Assembly: GCF_003573695.1 (NCBI RefSeq)
Contig: NC_039359.1
Location: forward strand, 95,539,275-95,603,274
Length of the DNA: 64,000 bases
Origin: Papaver somniferum
Lineage: Eukaryota > Streptophyta > Magnoliopsida > Ranunculales > Papaveraceae
Direction: 5' to 3'
Shown here: positions 23,716 through 51,770 of the stretch, one piece after another
Numbering within the stretch: the stretch's first letter is position 1
How the letters are laid out: every line of letters starts with the position of its first letter
Notes under the pieces: generated by a model
Seen by the model: only the letters and a program-made list of their open reading frames with translations
Told to the model about the DNA's origin: nothing
Database searches by the model: none
Translations under genes and position numbers: made by a program

Positions 23716-25080
23716 GGCCTTCCCTATGCGACTACCAAAACGAAGGCGTGCGACGTCAACGGCCACCCTTCCATCCTATATGCAAATCCTAGCCGTCCAA
23801 GGTCGCCAAACAACGCATGGTAACCTTTGGCCCAAAACCCTAGTTTTGGCCACGCCAAACTGCGTCAAGGCATGCCATGCTACATGTGCCAATGGCATGC
23901 CAACCACCTTGCCGCGCCATACCATGTCGGCCTTCCCCATGCGGCTACCAAAACGAAGGCATGCGACGATCAACGACCATCCTTCCATCCTAGATGCAAA
24001 TCCTAGCCGTCCAAGGTCGCCAAAAAACGCATGGTAAACTTTGGCACAAAACCCTAGTTTTGGCCAAGCCAAGGCATGCCATGCCACTTGTGACAATGGC
24101 ATGCCAACCACCTTGCCGCGCCATACCATGTCGGCCTTCCCCATGCGGCTACCAAAACGAAGGCGTGCGACGATCAACAACCACCCTTCCATCATGGATG
24201 CAAATCCTAGCCGTCCAAGGTCGCCAAACAAAGCATGGTAACCTTTGGCCCAAAACCCTAGTTTTGGCCACGCCAAACCGCGCCAAAGCATGCCATGCCA
24301 CATGTGCCAATGTCATGCCAACCACCTTGCCGCGCCATACCATGCCGACCTTCCCCATGCGGCTGCCAAAACGAAGGCGTGCGACGATCAACAACCACCC
24401 TTCCATCCTAGATGTAAATCCTAGCCGTCCAAGGTCGCCAAACAATGCATGGTAACCTTTGGCCCAAAACCCTAGTTTTGGCCACGCCAAACCGCGCCAA
24501 GGCATGCCATGACACATGTGCCAATGGCATGCCAAACACTTTGCCGCGCCATACCATGCCGGCCTTCCGCATGCGGCTACCAAAATGAAGGCGTGCGACG
24601 ATCAACGACCACCCTTCCATCCTGGATGCAAATCCTAGCCGTCCAAGGTCGCCAAACAACGCATGGTAACCTTTGGCCCAAAACCCTAGTTTTGTCCGCG
24701 CCAAACCGCGCCAAGGCAAGCCATGCCACATGTGCCAGTGGCATGCCAACCACCTTGCTGCGCCATACCATGCCGGCCTTCCCCATGCGACTACCAAAAC
24801 GAAGGCGTGCGACGATCAATGACCACCCTTCCATCCTAGATGTAAATCCTATCCGTTCAAGGTCGCCAAACAACGTACGGTAACCTTTGGCCCAAAACCC
24901 TAGTTTTGGCCACGCCAAACCGCGCCAAGGCATGCCATGCCACATATGCCAATGGCATGCCAACCACCTTGCCACGCCATACCATGCCGGCCTTCCCTAT
25001 GCGGCTACCAAAACGAAGGCCTGCAACAATCAACGACCACTTTTTCATCTAAGATGCAAATCTTAGCCGTCCAAGGTTAC
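23716..25080. repeat. 214-bp tandem array inside solo LTR E
   Basis: CCCTAGTTTTGGCC recurs with its TAG at 23841, 24055, 24259, 24473, 24687 and 24901: steps of 214, 204, 214, 214 and 214 bp. GGCCTTCC recurs in register at 23716 and 23929 and up to 24989. This makes about six and a half units. Each holds a telobox-like AAACCCTAG. Confidence 0.9.
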
Positions 25081-26330
25081 CAGCTAACACATGGCAACCT
25101 TTGACCCTAGTTTGGTCACGCCTAAACAAAGCCAAAACCCTAACTTTTGGCCACGCCTAAACTGGGCCATATTAAAGCCATACTGATCATACTTTCATGC
25201 CACTGGCTACCAAACGAAAGGTTAGAATAATCAACGGCTACCTTCGTCTTAAAATGCAAAATCTCGACCGTTGAAAGTCACCACCGAGCCGACAAGTCTC
25301 CCAAGCTCAACTTGCCAGACAACAACAATATGCTACATGTTTTCCACGAAAACACTCGAGACATCAACACATGTCACAAACTGGGGGATGCTCATTGGGT
25401 CGCGGTTTACAGCGTGCGGCGTACACTACGCTCGTTATAAGAAAGTGTCATAAGGATGAGGCGGTTAGTAAATACAGGGAGTAATGGTGAAACGCTTTCT
25501 TTTATGGAACATCAATTCCAAGCATTACCGGTTACCACCTCCTCCCATTTACTCACCCGTTTTCCATTTCTTAATGAGAGCAGAGTACGTTTCACTTCGA
25601 CTTGTATAAATAGGCATTACCTATTTCCACCGAACAACAAGTTCTAGTCAGGAGCATACAACACTCAGAAAACGTTTGCTAGCTTTCCCATCTGTTAGCT
25701 TCCCACTTTCTGATACAAGTCACAAAACAACTACTCTTCCAGAATCAACTATTCTGGTCCCAACACTCTCTTTGCTTCCCTCCCCAAAACCAATCCTTCT
25801 CCTCCATTTTGTGACCGAAGCAAGTCTGGAATGCCCATTTCTTGGTTTAGGCCGGACTTGTACAGATTGATCTCTCGAATCTAAAATACTCCCTTGCAGT
25901 ACATTGTTCAGGGTTTAGATTTGTTTCTCACCCACATCACGCGAAATTACCGAAACCAGAAGAAACTGTTTTCACCCTCAAACAATACCCCAACAAGTTC
26001 AACGTTTCACCGATTTCAAGCACCTCCTCCAATGGCTCCGGTACCATTTCAAGGTTATGACTCACCTGATGCTACACAACCACCATCTCAGAGTCCAAAT
26101 AATGAGTTTTCACAAGATCCAACAGGCTTAGGGGATTATGTATTTGGTAGTAATCGTTAGTTTGAGAGTTTTGTTAGTTGTTTTTGTTAGTTGTTATTTC
26201 GTGGTTTGTTTAAATCGTTAATGTAATTGCACTTTTGTTTGATAAATAATTATCTTCGTTGAAAGTTTTCTACATAAGTTAAAATTAAGAACTTAGAATT
26301 GATAAGCTAGATTAAATTGGGGCAACACTT

Positions 26331-26803
26331 TTAAGATTTCATAACAACTTGCATATCGGAACTTCTCTCCATTGTCAAGGAGCCACTTTTCACGACATCT
26401 TTGATCAATCTCCAGAAGGGTTTCAGACTTCTCATGTTTTTAGCCTCTTCCCTTATCATACCAATATACTTGTTAACATTCTTGGAAATTATGGAGAACC
26501 GAGCATCCAACCCCAACGAATTCCGATTGTAGAGGTTCGTTGTTTCTTCTTCAAATTTCATTAAAACGCGTTCCCAAAACGAAATTAGCCGTAATGCGCC
26601 ATCAACGATTGGATGATTAGTGTAGAAAACATAATTCCTGCAGATGCATTCATCTTCGAACGTGTTAAAATTGAGTTGTTGTGCAACTCTCCAACTATTT
26701 GCTCTTCTTAATTCATTTCCCCACTAGATCGAAGTGCAACTCTTTGATTTTCGTCCGCATGTTCCTCTTCTATGAATTGAGCCATAGACATGTTTTGATC
26801 CAT
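26331..26803 (-). pseudogene. SANT/Myb-like PIF/Harbinger-partner protein pseudogene
   Basis: The reading runs leftward from an ATG at 26801-26803. A frame slip near 26710-26730 is followed by a clean frame to a stop at 26331-26333. Recognisable pieces are EDECICRNYVFYTNHPIVDG, then a SFWERV tryptophan block, RFSIISKNVNKYIGMI, and a final KPFWRLIKD. Evenly spaced Trp/Phe residues in helical segments, and the order S.FW, R...I, FWRLIKD, match the plant Myb/SANT-like proteins that accompany PIF/Harbinger transposases. The length (about 157 codons) is short for the family. It converges on the PMD pseudogene with 170 bp between their stops. Confidence 0.65.
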
Positions 26804-27120
26804 TGGAAAATCTAAGAAAATAGGAAGAAGGTGTGAGTTAAAATGGTAGAGGAATGTGGTATTTATAGGGGGAAAGATTTATGACCGTTGGATCAGATTC
26901 TAATCAGCGTTGTAAACTAGACCGACCGGTCTTACAAAAGCCGGTATCGGTGGAGTTAAGACCTAGCGGTATAGACATGACCGAGCGATCGAGACTCGAC
27001 CGCTCGGTGGAACCTTGACCTGGCCTGGCTAAGTGGCTAATTTGCCACTTAGCCAGACCAATTTTCCCCCTCCCTAGTGGGTGCTTAAATGGCAAACAAT
27101 CATGTTTGCCACATCCTTAG
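26804..27120 (-). promoter_or_regulatory. Promoter-like region of the SANT-like pseudogene
   Basis: On the minus strand a TATA box CTATAAATACCAC (26858-26870) lies 55-67 bp before the ATG. Further upstream is a CCGAGCGGT/CTATACCGCTAGG/CTCCACCGATACCGG block resembling 20521-20590. Two perfect inverted word pairs are present: GGCTAAGTGGC/GCCACTTAGCC (27027-27053) and TGGCAAACA/TGTTTGCCA (27091-27111). Confidence 0.4.
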
Positions 27121-27420
27121 GAAGGGGCCTTAGCAGCTTGATAATGTCTGCTTTGCAAACTAGTAAGGTTGCTAGTTTGCCATATGGGTACGATGGTTTT
27201 GGCAAGTAACTCCAAACTAGCGAAGTCCACTGGACTTGCCCTAAGAAGACGGGTTTCCTTGGACCATATTGTGGTCACACTCGTAAATAAACGACCTAGT
27301 ACCACATTCGCATGACCCCTCACGATTTTTTTGCGAAACCACACACATGACTATAAGAAAATAAAAAATTGGAACTGAAAAAAAATTAGGGCAAAAAAAC
27401 ATTGGAAAACAAAAATCCCC
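27121..27420. other. Intergenic sequence, no gene seen
   Basis: The stretch holds AGTTTGCC/GGCAAGT words and an A-rich tail. It may contain the outer edge of the preceding transposon, but no clear terminus is visible. Confidence 0.35.
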
Positions 27421-27765
27421 CAAAACTTAACCTAACCCATACTGATCTTCCATCATCGAATCAGAGAACTCAAGATCACTCAACTCACTATCTACTGACC
27501 TACTGATTCTTTAAGCTTTGATCGCTAGGGTTCTCGTTCTTTCCCTTCTACACTCTCCTCGTATACCCATCAATCACTTTCAGGTTTTTTCTCTCTTGCT
27601 TTTACTGTTTTTCGAACTCCATTTTGACAGAAGAAGAAGGGAATTTGGTTTATTAATGGTAGAATTGTTGAGGATGTTAAAATCATTTCCTTGAAAAATA
27701 TTAATCTCTGGTTTGTTTTTTCTATTCGATTATCTTTAGTATGATTTCTAGTTTAGTGTAAAAAA
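27421..27765 (+). promoter_or_regulatory. Probable 5' UTR/proximal promoter of the JMJ17-like gene
   Basis: Pyrimidine-rich sequence (CTCTCCTCG, TTTTTTCTCTCTTGC) and a GCTAGGGTTCTCG word precede the ATG at 27766. This is typical of plant 5' leaders. I cannot place the transcription start. Confidence 0.4.
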
Positions 27766-45707
<17,942 letters not shown>

Positions 45708-45997
45708 CATTAACTGAACATTTGGATAGTTATTAGTTCAATTTATTCATTCGATTAGTTATTATTCTGTCCCGTTTTCAATGAAAAAGTTCGAGTTGCA
45801 TTAGTTATTTCTGTAGGCTACGACCTGTAGCATAAAAGGGTATCAATATTATGTTTCTACCATGCTGGCTAGATTTTAGGAATCCTATTTGTTCTCAGGA
45901 CTTCTGTCCGGAGGCAGACTCTGGTAAATAACCTATAAATAGGAGTCCAATCTCCCAAATTGGACATTATTGATGAAATTGTCGCTTTAGAGAGAAA
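45708..45997 (+). other. Intergenic: 3' end of the JMJ17-like gene and upstream of the PLA retrocopy
   Basis: The first part is probable 3' UTR (CAATGAAAAAG near 45780). A TATA-like CCTATAAATAGG (45931-45942) lies 56 bp before the next ATG and could serve the retrocopy. No gene seen. Confidence 0.4.
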
Positions 45998-48900
45998 ATG
46001 TCGTGGGGTTTAGGATGGAAGCGATCTTCAGAAATATTCCGTCTAACATTAGTTTATGGTGATAATGATACTAATATTAATGTAGATGAATCTTCAGTTT
46101 CATCACCATCAGTATCTGATGCCGGTTCTTTCCAAGATGATCCAGGTTTACGTGTTGAACTAGATTTGTCTGCCGATGACGATGAAAATCAAATTGCACT
46201 TAAGTTACAATCTCAACTTGCAGGAAAGGATAACAACGATGATGAAAAAGACAATGTTGGTGTTGATATGAATGTTTTCAGAAGAACAAGAGAGCCATTA
46301 CGGTCGATTACTTTGTCCAAGGCTATTGGTTCAGGACAACAGGGTTTTAACTCGTTTGATTCGATCTAATTTAGAAGCATCACCACAGATTGATGAGTTT
46401 GTCCGAGCATTGGAAATCCGTTGCTTGTCTGACAATCTCCGGTTGCAGCTTATCGGTATTTCCAGTGGAGTTAACCCGTTTGCCACTTCTTGAGAATCTA
46501 TATCTTGATAATAATAAGTTAACGCAGCTTCCCTCAGAGCTCGGCGAACTGACAACCTTGAAAGTACTGACGGTTGATCACAATATGCTGGCATCTGTCC
46601 CTGCCGAGCTCAGGCAGTGCGTTGGATTAGTGGAATTGTCCCTGGAACATAACAGACTCGTCCGTCCTCTTCTTGATTTCAGAGCTATGTCAGAGTTATG
46701 TACTCTCAAGCTATTCGGCAATCCCATCGAGTTTTTGCCAGAAATATTGCCCTTACACAAGCTCCGCCACTTGTCTTTTGCAAATATAAGGATCAAAGGA
46801 AATGACAGCAGTTTGAAATCTGTAGATGTAGAAATTAAGACGGAGAACAGTTCTAGCTACTTCAATGCATCTAGACACAGATTGAGTGCTTTCTTGTCTC
46901 TTATTTTCCGATCTTCTTCTTGTCATCATCCTTTACTAGCATCTGCCATGGCCAAAATCATGCAAGATGATGGGGATCGTGTCGTCGTTGGTAAAGATGA
47001 GAATGTCGTGCAGCAACTCATAAGTATGATGAGCAGTGATAACCCACATGTGATTGAACAAGCAAGCTATGCTCTTTCAGTACTAGCAGCAGATGTTTCT
47101 GTTGCCATGCAGTTGATGAAGTCGGACATCATGCAGCCCATTGAGTCATTATTAATGAGATCTACTATGGGGCAAGAAGAATTAAAATTGGTGTTGCAAG
47201 TAGTGGTTAACTTGGCTTTTACTTCTGATGATGTCGCTCGAAAGATATTAACCAAAGATGTTTTGAGGTCTCTGGAAGTTTTATGTGCCCACAGAGACAC
47301 TGAGGTGCAAAGATTAGCTCTTTTTGCTGTTGGTAACTTGGCCTTCTGTTTAGAGAACCGTCACACTCTAGTTGCCTCTGAAAGTTTGCGTGAACTTTTA
47401 CTACGGCTTATGGGGACATCCGATCTACGCGTCTATAAAGCTGCTGCTCGTGCTTTGGCGATCCTCGGGGAGAATGAGAATCTGAGGCGAGCATCGAGAG
47501 CAAGGCCAATTGCAAAGCAAGGTTTGCGCATACTTGCAATGGATGGTGGTGGAATGAGAGGTCTGGCAACTGTCCAGATGCTTAAACAGATTGAGCAAGG
47601 AACAGGGAAGCGTATACATGAGATGTTTGACCTCATATGTGGCACATCCACTGGTGGTATGCTTGCTGTTGCTCTTGGAATCAAACAAATGACCTTGGAT
47701 GAGTGCGAGGAGATATACAAGAATCTGGGGAAACGTGTGTTTGCTGAACCTGTCAACGAAGCTGGATCAAATTCGCAAAAGCTCATCTCGGAGCTTTAGA
47801 GTTGTTGTACACGGGTCTAAACACAGTGCTGATCAATTTGAGCAAATGCTGAAAGAGATGTGCGCTGATGAGGAAGGTGACCTTTTAATAGAGTCGGCTG
47901 CGAAAAGCATTCCCAAAGTTTTTGCAGTATCGGCACTCGTCAGTGTATCACCAGCACAGCCTTTTTTGTTCCGCAATTATCAGTATCCTGCAGGCATCCA
48001 GGCTGTTGCGGCAGATGGTGCTGGTACTGGTACTAAGCATTGTGCTTTTCTTGGAAGCTGTAAGCATCATATATGGCAGGCTATTAGAGCATCATCAGCT
48101 GCTCCATATTATCTTGATGATTTCTCGGATGATGGGAACCGCTGGCAAGATGGTGCAATTGTGGCTAATAATCCAACTATTTTTAAGAGAGGCACAACTG
48201 CTATGGCCAGATGCAAAAATTGACTGTTTAGTCTCTGTTGGATGTGGTTCTGTCCCGACAAAGGTTCGAAAAGGTAGGTGGCGTCATCTGGATACTGGGC
48301 AGGTTTTGATTGAGAGTGCATGCTCAACAAATCGAGTAGACGAAGAATTGAATACGTTGTTACCATTACTTCCTGAAATACAATATTTTCGGTTTGAACC
48401 AGTTGACGAAAGATGTGACATGGAGCTGGATGAGACAGATCCTACTATATGGCTCAAGTTGGAAAGTGCCAGACAGGAATACATCGAGGAAAATTCCGAG
48501 GCCTTCAAGAATGTATGTGATAGATTGCTTCTTACTGACGATTTAGACAAGTTGATTTCCCCATGTGGTCGTAAAACAAACCTTTCAAACACAGTGATTG
48601 ATGAGAGAAGCCCTTCTTTGGGTCGGAGGCGTCAGGTACTACTTGTGGAAGCTTCTCATGGTCCGGATTCAGGGAGAGCAGTTTATCATGCCCGGTCCCT
48701 GGAGACATTTCGTGCACGAACTGGCATAACGATATCATCTGTAAATAGGATGTTGGGGTTCTCAAAGCCTGCACCTGCGACAACATTTGCTACACCATTT
48801 GCATCACCTTCGTTTACTGGAAGCTTCCCGTCTAGTCCATTTGCTCCACCAAGCTTGGACGGGTGTCAAACTGGAAATTCACCTGGTTCACCACCAAAAT

Positions 48901-49691
48901 CTCTTATGCGGCCTAGAGAGCTCTCAGCTCCTCTCCAATCATTGCAGGAAAAACTTCAAAGTTCACCGCAAGTTGGCATTATACATTTGGCACTTCAAAA
49001 TGATGCAGTTGGCTCGATAATGAGTTGGCACAATGATGTGTTTGTGGTTGCTGAACCTGGGGAACTGGCGGATAGGTTTTTACAAAGTGTTAAATTGAGT
49101 TTTATGTCACTGGTCAAGGGTCGCAGCAGGAAAGAAACAACTGCCCTATCAAAAGTTATGACTGTAGCTGATCTGATTGCATACAAGCCGAATTTCCCGA
49201 TTGGGTGCGTCGTCCATAGGTATACTGGGCGACAGACACAAGTCATGGAGGATGACCAGGAAATCGGGGCGTATATGAGGACAGTGCCATCAATTCATTT
49301 ATCACCAGATGATGTTCGTTGGATGACTGGAACATGGAGAGACAGAATAATAATTTGCAGCGGGGCATTCGGACCAGAGACACAGTTGGCAGCAATTCAT
49401 CGGTCAGGTGAGTTCAACACCCTAGATAATGGGAGATTTGAGATAGGAGACGAAGAAACAGAAGCGGATGATATGCAACAGAAACCCCCAAGTCCAGGCA
49501 GTGACTGGGAAGACGGCGACCCAGATAAAGCACAAGAGTTGGTGGATGATGAAGAAGAGTTATCTCGGTTCATTTGTTTGTTATATGATGCCTTGTTCCA
49601 GGAAGGTGCAAGAGTGGACGTGGCTCTGCAACATGCACTTGCTTCCCATCCAAAACTGAGATTTTCATGTCATCTTCCAAGCATGCCATAG
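45998..49691 (+). pseudogene. Processed pseudogene of a phospholipase A I type LRR-ARM-patatin protein
   Basis: The parental type is a large acyl hydrolase with LRRs, armadillo-like repeats and a patatin domain (Arabidopsis PLA1, At1g61850). Here a start MSWGLGWKR (45998), an LRR block (about 46420-46790), ARM-like repeats (about 46990-47480) and the patatin domain follow with no introns. The oxyanion-loop motif DGGGMRG (47542-47562), the nucleophile elbow GTSTGG (47641-47658) and the catalytic-Asp motif DGA (GAT at 48149) are all readable. They lie in different frames. The sense shifts near 46343, near 46390-46400, at about 47750-47785 (residues also missing) and at about 48180-48190. The final frame runs to 49691 and includes the full C-terminus. 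As I recall, the family gene has many introns, so an intronless full-length copy points to retroposition. No clear poly(A) tail remains. Confidence 0.8.
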
Positions 49692-50057
49692 ATTTGTAAA
49701 GAAAGTACAACACATACGGAAAATAGAAAAAATAAGTTGTAGGTTAGTGTATCAATCACATTAAAGTTGAAAAGGAATACATGAACACTTGGATCAATTT
49801 TGAGACTGCAAATGGCTACCATTTCATTTGTCCAGGCAAAGACACGCTGCAAACGGTTAATAATCGGACAGTATACAGTCATTGCAAAATGTAAGCCCAT
49901 TTGCAAAACGTACGTGTGCACAACCAAATTCCCGTTTTTAAAAAAGGATTGTCAGAGATTTTAGGGTTAGGGTTAGGGTGGTAGCTGCTGATTTGGAGAG
50001 AAAGAGAGATTTTGGGGTTCAGGGTTCTTCTGTTAACTGCTGATTGAGAGAGAAAAG
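49692..50057 (+). other. Intergenic with telobox-like repeat
   Basis: TTAGGGTTAGGGTTAGGGT (49961-49979) is a short telomere-like run about 80 bp before the next ATG. Telobox words are common in 5' regions of plant housekeeping genes. I see nothing else. Confidence 0.55.
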
Positions 50058-51298
50058 ATGGCGAGAACAGCAATGGTGAGAAAGATTTTTTCGAGTCCAG
50101 AAGCATTTTCGATGATTCGTGGTCTTGAATATGGAAGGCCTGCATTGCTAAAAATGTCGGCTCTTTTTTCTGCAGCCAGTGGAACAGATAGAAGGCCTGC
50201 TGCAGAACATTTATTTCCATCCTGTTTAATCAGAACAGATGTTGAGTTGCCGCTGCAGAGACTCCTACAGCTACAAGAGGCGGAGGAGCGGTTGACAAAC
50301 ATTAGAAGATCACTATTATCCATCCAGCACCACCGTGTGTCAGGAGGAGGAGGAGGAGAAGGAGAAGGAATTGTTACATTAACAACTGCTGCTGCTTCAC
50401 CTCAAGGGTTAAATTATGTTGTCAGGAGATTAGCATTACAGCGTCCTCAAGGATTACCAAGACAAGCAGTGAATGGCGTGGTATGTATTGCCGCTAAGGA
50501 TGCATTTCTCTTGTATAATCCTATCACTGGGGATACATCACCTTGGATTGGACAAGTGCAGGAGGAAAGCGCCAAGTGGAGTCCATCGCTTTAGGATTTG
50601 ATCCAAAAAGCAGTAAACATAAAGTCATATGCATTTCAAGTAATGTGCCTGCTCCTCCTGAAAAAGAAGACGGTGATGATAAGCGTCTGTTTGTGGAGGT
50701 GTTAACGGTTCGAGATCGTACATGGCCCACGGGTGAACATAAATGGAGAAGATCGGAACCAATCGACCTCGTTGTTAGAGACAGGTTTGCCTTTGTGGAC
50801 GGTCCTCTATATTTGGACGGCGAGATACAGAATCGTACTGTGTCGACATTTGGAAATATACTTGGGTTTGATGTTGGAAAGGAAGAGGTCAATTGCACTC
50901 CACTAAAACCATCTCTCGAGGATGAGTTCATGGAATCTTTACCACGCATACGGTCCATGCTGATGGAAGTCGATGCGAAAGTAGCCATCTTAAAGAGTAT
51001 GTCAGATGATCAGAAAACTTCTTCTTTATGGATGTGTGAATTTCTATCTGAAATTGACGAAGCCACTGGCAGTGTTGGCAGTATTGAATGGACGGAAAAG
51101 AAGGTCTCGATACCTTAGGCTTATGTATGTCCAGGTTCTTACATTGAAGCTCTTTCAGGGACAGATTTCATTTTCATACAATCACATGATGGTCTTATCT
51201 CCTACTATAATCGAAAGACAAAGGAACTCGTACCCTTAATGCTTCCAACTCCTCCCATCGCTGACCACTTTGATTGGGGAAGGATAATGACATTGTAG
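50058..51298 (+). pseudogene. F-box-associated-domain-like gene, apparently broken
   Basis: The first frame (50058-50594) ends with VNGVVCIAAKDAFLLYNPIT, the 'NG-C-(x)-NP-T' signature of the beta-propeller-like F-box-associated domain. The sense then moves to another frame from about 50560 (VESIALGFDPKSSKHKVI, another hallmark of the domain) and runs to a TAG at 51116. After that stop the same frame continues (YIEALSGTDFIFIQSHDGL) to 51298. The single frameshift plus one stop suggest a young pseudogene, or sequencing error. I see no F-box at the N-terminus; residues 1-100 contain a GGGGGEGEG run. Such proteins normally act as SCF ubiquitin-ligase adaptors, but without an F-box that is not supported here. 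Confidence 0.55.
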
Positions 51299-51770
51299 GT
51301 GTCAGACTGGATTTACAGCCTTGAAGCTGTGGTCAGTGTAGTTTCACCTCGTCTTTTCCTTTATTATCAAGTCATTCAGGTTCAAGCCTGTAGTAATAAG
51401 AAGTTACCAGAACTGGAAATTGTGATCTTTTACCTGTGGAATATCTTCATATTGTAATTCTGGTTAATGCATGGTGAAGTTTCATATTTCGGAGTTTTAA
51501 GGCGCAATTCAAACAACATTAGACCTGCGAATATTCTAGGACACAAGGTGAAACGCTAGAATAAGACCAGAGTCCAACACCAAAATGATAAACTGATAAA
51601 AAGGATGAAGCCATGTAATAACAAAGAAATAATTTGGATTAGCTAGAACTCATCTAAAACTTACAAAAAATATCTAAGAGAAGCAACAAAACCAAGAAAG
51701 GGAAACAAAAATATTGAGACAAGTTGCAGTGACTGTATGCAACAATATCAAATAAGATTCCATGTACAAT
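51299..51770. other. Intergenic, 3' flanks of two convergent genes
   Basis: This is the 3' flank of the F-box-associated-like gene and, on the other strand, the probable 3' UTR of the SVR7-like gene. No gene or element seen. Confidence 0.45.

Larger units (their letters stand above)
22892..25989 (+). mobile_element. 3.1-kb solo LTR (copy E) inserted in the PMD frame
   Basis: The LTR starts TGTTGATGGTGG at 22897 and ends CACCCTCAAACA at 25984. A perfect ATACC duplication flanks it (22892-22896 and 25985-25989), and the interrupted PMD frame is in the same phase on both sides. It has a TATA box TATAAATAG (25605-25613), a polypurine-like ACTGGGGGA about 220 bp before it, and no coding capacity. 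More than half is tandem repeat (23098-25080). The end sequences recall Tat/Ogre-type gypsy LTRs, from memory only. Confidence 0.88.
20681..26160 (+). pseudogene. Plant mobile domain (PMD) pseudogene, split by a solo LTR
   Basis: The first exon (20681 to about 21064) opens with a basic tail and a segment ending YPWQRLYFMKG. The next part (from about 21206) contains GFTPLDLYMLIGIKSEGD, the hallmark 'T-L-D-(x)-M-L-T-G' of the plant mobile domain. A probable intron with GT-AG ends spans 21668-21757. Pseudogene signs are a frameshift near 21385-21410, where the sense moves to the frame reading WMLGQVFPPNG, and in-frame stops at about 21874 and 22045. The C-terminal part (22066-22896) is Gly/Pro/Gln-rich. 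A solo LTR interrupts it at ATACC, and the same frame resumes at 25990 to a stop at 26158-26160. PMD proteins occur both as host genes (MAIL1/MAIN) and inside transposons; this copy looks transposon-derived. Confidence 0.7.

Noticed and set aside
23776..24975. Overlapping 120-175-residue frames on both strands in the 214-bp array
   Set aside because: Tandem-repeat artefacts inside solo LTR E; no start context, domain or splice support.
45998..49691. Three separate adjacent phospholipase genes
   Set aside because: The pieces are consecutive parts of one protein in shifting frames with no introns, promoters or stops between them that fit separate genes.
49961..49979. Interstitial telomere
   Set aside because: Only three TTAGGG units, in a gene-proximal position; more likely a telobox-type promoter element.
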